A DNA stretch of 64,000 nt from Gillisia sp. Hel_I_86 (GTDB taxonomy: Bacteria; Bacteroidota; Bacteroidia; Flavobacteriales; Flavobacteriaceae), in assembly GCF_007827275.1 (NCBI RefSeq), contig NZ_VISE01000001.1, positions 4,181,107-4,245,106 on the forward strand, read 5' to 3'. The notes under the pieces were generated by a model that saw only the letters and a list, made by a program, of their open reading frames with translations, was not told the DNA's origin and made no database searches. This document shows positions 61,148 through 64,000 of the stretch, one piece after another; position 1 is the first letter of the stretch, and every line of letters starts with the position of its first letter. The position numbers and the translations under genes were made by a program.

Positions 61148-62293
61148 TTGCAAAGAGCAAGCGTGAAACGTGCTGCTTACGAAGTAGCCCAGGTGTTGGA
61201 ACGCAACAGGGAAGGCCTGGCCGGTTATTGTGCCAATAGCTGGCAACTTCGTACCCTCCACGCCTTGCGCAAATGCCGCAGCGCTGCCCTTGGCGGCCAC
61301 ATTGACCGTTGCAACAATCCGGGCTGTCACCGCCTGCACCTGAGCTACAACAGTTGCCGGAACCGTCATTGTCCCAAGTGCCAGGGACACAAGAGGGAAG
61401 AATGGATACGGGCAAGGGAGGAAGAATTACTTAACGTGCCGTACTTCCACGTGGTGTTTACCCTTCCCCCTGAGCTTAACCGGGCCTGCCTGTATGAACC
61501 AAAACTGATGTACAGCTTACTGTTCAAAACAGCATGGCAGGTAATAAAAGGTTTTTCTGCAAACCCAAAGTTCATCGGGGCCAATCCCGGTATGATCGCT
61601 ATCCTGCATACCTGGGGACAAAACCTTTCCCTACACCCACACCTGCATTGCATTGTTCCCGGTGGAGGCATTACCAAATCCGGCAAATGGAAGTCGGCCA
61701 GGAGCAAAGGCACATACTTGTTTCCGGTAAAGGCCAGGAGCACCGTATTTAGGGCTCGTTTTGTAGCTGCCCTGCGCAAGGAACTGAAGCCGCGATCCAT
61801 TGCCTTCTATGAAAGCCTGTTCAAAAGCAATTGGGCAGTTTACTGTAAGCGTCCTTTTTTTGGCCCTTCTCAAGTGGTGGGATACTTGGGACGTTACACC
61901 CACAAGATCGCCATTGGCAACCATCGCATAAAAGAGCTGGACAACAAGGGCGTTACTTTTGCCGTAAAGGATTACCGGCACGGGGGAAAGAGGTCCTTAC
62001 TACGTTTGTCCGACCAAGAGTTCATCAGGCGGTTCGCCCTGCACGTCCTCCCCAAAGGCTTTGCACGCATCCGCCATTACGGGATCTTGAGCTCCTACCA
62101 CAAGAAAATCACGCTTACCCAGCTACGGCAAAGCCTGGGGCGGGTACAACTCCAAAAACAAAAACCATTACAACACCGGCTGTGCCTGGTTTGCAAGAAA
62201 GGAACATTAGTGACCCTTAACATCTTTACGGCACGTGGTCCACCAGAATATTGGATGGAAAAATTGAAAAAGCAAAAACAAAACGGAATATGA
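61148..62293 (+). CDS. IS91-family transposase, N-terminus possibly clipped
   Basis: The 381-residue HUH/Y1-type transposase has a zinc-binding N-terminus (CRNRHCPKCQG), an HUH-like HPHLHCIVPGG and the catalytic Tyr in YLGRYTHKIAIGNHR. The frame opens with a TTG at 61148 only 34 bases after the ISL3 right end, and no ATG is available upstream, so the natural start may have been lost. IS91 elements move by rolling circle and can mobilise adjacent DNA. Confidence 0.82.
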   Translation: MQRASVKRAAYEVAQVLERNREGLAGYCANSWQLRTLHALRKCRSAALGGHIDRCNNPGCHRLHLSYNSCRNRHCPKCQGHKREEWIRAREEELLNVPYFHVVFTLPPELNRACLYEPKLMYSLLFKTAWQVIKGFSANPKFIGANPGMIAILHTWGQNLSLHPHLHCIVPGGGITKSGKWKSARSKGTYLFPVKARSTVFRARFVAALRKELKPRSIAFYESLFKSNWAVYCKRPFFGPSQVVGYLGRYTHKIAIGNHRIKELDNKGVTFAVKDYRHGGKRSLLRLSDQEFIRRFALHVLPKGFARIRHYGILSSYHKKITLTQLRQSLGRVQLQKQKPLQHRLCLVCKKGTLVTLNIFTARGPPEYWMEKLKKQKQNGI

Positions 62294-62550
62294 AAAAATG
62301 ATCCTTAAAGGCGTAATAGGACGCCTATGGCCTAATCCGATCAAAATAGCATGAAATACCAAAAGTGCTATGGAAAACATTACAAAAAGGAGTTGCACCT
62401 TCGGTCAATAACAATAACCCGACATCCAGTTAGGTGTCCTACCTAACAAACTTTACCCCTCAAAACAAACTAATCCCCATATAGGGCTAATCGGCAAAGA
62501 ACCGGTTTAGTCAACAGGGCGTTCATGTTAGGCCGTACCGGCCACACGAA
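62294..62550 (+). mobile_element. Right end region of IS91 element
   Basis: The non-coding stretch after the transposase contains several short inverted repeats and ends near GGCCGTACCGGCCACACGAAC (62533-62553), a GC-rich hairpin of the kind seen at IS91 termini. From about 62555 the sequence becomes the truncated tra gene, so the element border lies here. Confidence 0.5.
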
Positions 62551-62554
62551 CGCT

Positions 62555-63114
62555 TAGTTATTATCCGCACTATTTGTAGTGCTAATTGGAAGTAACGCTT
62601 CGGCCCAGGGGATGCCTGTGTATGACAATACAAACTTTATCTCTTTTGTAAAATCATTGTTGGAATCTGGTAAACAGACCGCCAATTTAATGAAGACGGT
62701 AAAATTCCTTAAAACCCAAAAAGAGAATATCGATAAGGTAAACGATGTGATCAAACAACTTAAAGCAGTTCGGGAATTGGCAAGAAATAACCAACGCCTG
62801 TTTGATATTGTATAGGATGATTTAAGGGAAATACTCAATTCCCCTTTTATCAAACCAGATGAAGTTACTCGTATTTCAGAATCCTTTGATGCCATCCTTG
62901 AAAATTCTATGGCAGGTATGGAATATATCGACCAAATACTGTCCAGCGACAATATGAAGGTGACCGATGCCGAACGAGCAGAAGTACTCAAAGAAAAGGA
63001 ATTGGAATCCAAGCAAATGGTAGCTTAAATTGAGGCAAAAACCAGACGCTATCGGGAGATTATTCAATTTAGGGAAATGCAGCACAAAATCAAAAACCAA
63101 GAAACCAATTACTA
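62555..63114 (+). pseudogene. Conjugal transfer protein gene with two nonsense codons
   Basis: The reading frame (SNASAQGMPVYDNTNFISFV, then ENIDKVNDVIKQLKAVREL) is that of a Bacteroidota exported protein encoded just upstream of traJ. It is stopped by TAG at 62813 (after RLFDIV), continues in frame (DDLREILNSPFIKPDEV), and is stopped again by TAA at 63026 (KQMVA), then continues to REMQHKIKNQ. The signal-peptide start is cut by the IS91 end. Confidence 0.75.
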
Positions 63115-63955
63115 ATGTCAGGTATTTTTTTAGGCATAGGGTTAGAATATGTGGCCACTATTTTTCAAACGATAAAAAATAGTGATTTCTCACAATATAC
63201 TATTGCAGGGATGAAGACCCTTGCCATCTTGTTCTTTCTCATCAATATCCTAAAAAAATACAATGAAGGCGTTGCCAATAATGAAGGCTACACTTGGGGT
63301 TGGACCCCTGCGGAACTGGCAAAAAACTTTGCAATAGTAATTTTAGTGATTTTTTCTACACAGGTAGTGGGTGTTTTCGACACCATTTTGATGGCCATTG
63401 AAAACCAATATCGGGACACGGCACCCGCACTCCTTCCTTTACAGATGCAAGATATTGACATCGAACAGGATGTAAGTGCTTGGGATGCCGCCACCAAAGC
63501 AATGGCGATGCTCTACGAAGCTTTGGTCACACCCTTATATGGTCTAAAAATACTATCCTTTGTTGCCGGAATATTTCTCTGGTTGCTGGATTTGTTCATT
63601 TATCCCTTATTCCTTGCAGAGCGATTCTTTTTATTGGGCATAATGCAAGCATTTTTTTCCTTTGGTCATCAGTTTGGCTGTTTTTGAAAAGTTCAGGTCA
63701 TTGGCCTACAACTTTTTCAAACTTTATGCAGGTGTTTATATGTTAGTTCCTGCCTTTTTTCTGGTCAATGTTTTCGTGAATAATCTCTATACCGAAATCA
63801 ACACCAATTTTTGGAGCGATTTATTTGGTACAGATTGGGGTAGTAATTTTTTCGCACCGCTTTTTCAGTTAGGGTCTATCGGTTTTATTGTATTGCTGAA
63901 ATTCAAATTATATAAACGAGCAACATCATTCACTTTTAAACTCTTTACAGGCTGA
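63115..63955 (+). pseudogene. traJ-like conjugal transfer gene, frameshifted
   Basis: The first frame (63115-63687) is a membrane protein of TraJ type (GIGLEYVATIFQTIKN, WTPAELAKNFAIVILVIFST, GLKILSFVAGIFLWLLDLF). It breaks at a run of seven T near 63653. Removing one T restores AFFPLVISLAVFEKFRSLAYN and the second frame (to 63955), which ends FKLFTG. A single base insertion in a homopolymer explains the break. Confidence 0.82.
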
Positions 63956-64000
63956 TAAGTGCTTAAAGCAAATTTATCAATTACCAATCATACAAAAAAT

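Noticed and set aside
62813..63028. Stop-codon reassignment to explain the tra gene with internal stops
   Set aside because: Two different stops (TAG and TAA) occur, other genes of the window end normally with both, and the neighbouring traJ has an unrelated frameshift, so decay is simpler.
1..64000. tRNA genes as integration sites
   Set aside because: No cloverleaf-like sequence with the usual TTC and CCA-adjacent arms was recognised by eye on either strand; a tRNA scan would be decisive.

Overview
The window looks like an accessory or mobile region from a marine-type Flavobacteriaceae genome (Bacteroidota). Evidence is a secreted S8 protease with a C-terminal sorting domain of the type IX secretion kind, Bacteroidota-type TAnnTTTG -7 boxes, start codons without obvious Shine-Dalgarno sequences, IntDOT-like tyrosine integrases and Bacteroidota TraJ-family conjugation genes. 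Almost every gene is on the + strand; the exceptions are transposases and integrases. No rRNA, tRNA or CRISPR array was seen.

Region 1 (1-14.9 kb) starts with the end of a P-II-like gene, a small membrane protein, a His/Met-rich lipoprotein, a lycopene-cyclase-domain protein and an APC permease. A metabolic and stress cluster follows: archaeal-type (type II) GAPDH, class I FbaB-like fructose-bisphosphate aldolase, a YHS lipoprotein, an intact IS4 insertion, a tandem universal stress protein, an ATP-cone/PD-(D/E)xK nuclease fusion, a beta-CASP metallo-hydrolase, an AMP/thymidine phosphorylase-family enzyme, PRPP synthetase and a small PRPP-synthetase-associated protein. This set could link RNA or nucleotide breakdown to the pentose and lower glycolytic pools. 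I consider it the most interesting candidate system here.

Region 2 (14.9-23.5 kb) is a scrap zone: a frameshifted copper-ATPase N-terminus, a broken integrase, palindromic elements, 12-bp tandem repeats, a decayed gene duplication, a lipoprotein/subtilisin pair flanked by direct copies of a palindrome, an IS5-family insertion, an N-terminally truncated integrase, an IS630 remnant and the C-terminus of a conjugative coupling protein.

Region 3 (23.6-58.0 kb) is a metal and redox homeostasis island. It carries a CusA-TolC fusion with its CusB adaptor, P-II, Fur-family regulators, two P1B ATPases (an SPC/HEGST type and a CPC type), a CDF transporter, multicopper oxidase, Met/Cys-rich periplasmic protein, MgtC, bestrophin, DUF302, rhodanese proteins, Lpd, an ACP-like protein without its serine, LspA, a Ca/Na exchanger, an APC permease, a cytochrome c-FTR1 iron permease with a Crp-family regulator, and a CstB-like MBL-rhodanese protein next to an MFS transporter. 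Copies of a Fur / SpoIIAA-like / SHOCT / two-TM gene set recur, several of them broken.

Region 4 (58.0-64 kb) is again mobile debris: a truncated Cys-rich secreted protein joined to an IS21 fragment, a 2.2-kb ISL3 element carrying an extra HTH gene, an IS91 transposase, and tra genes inactivated by nonsense and frameshift mutations. The metal island therefore sits between remnants of a decaying conjugative element.
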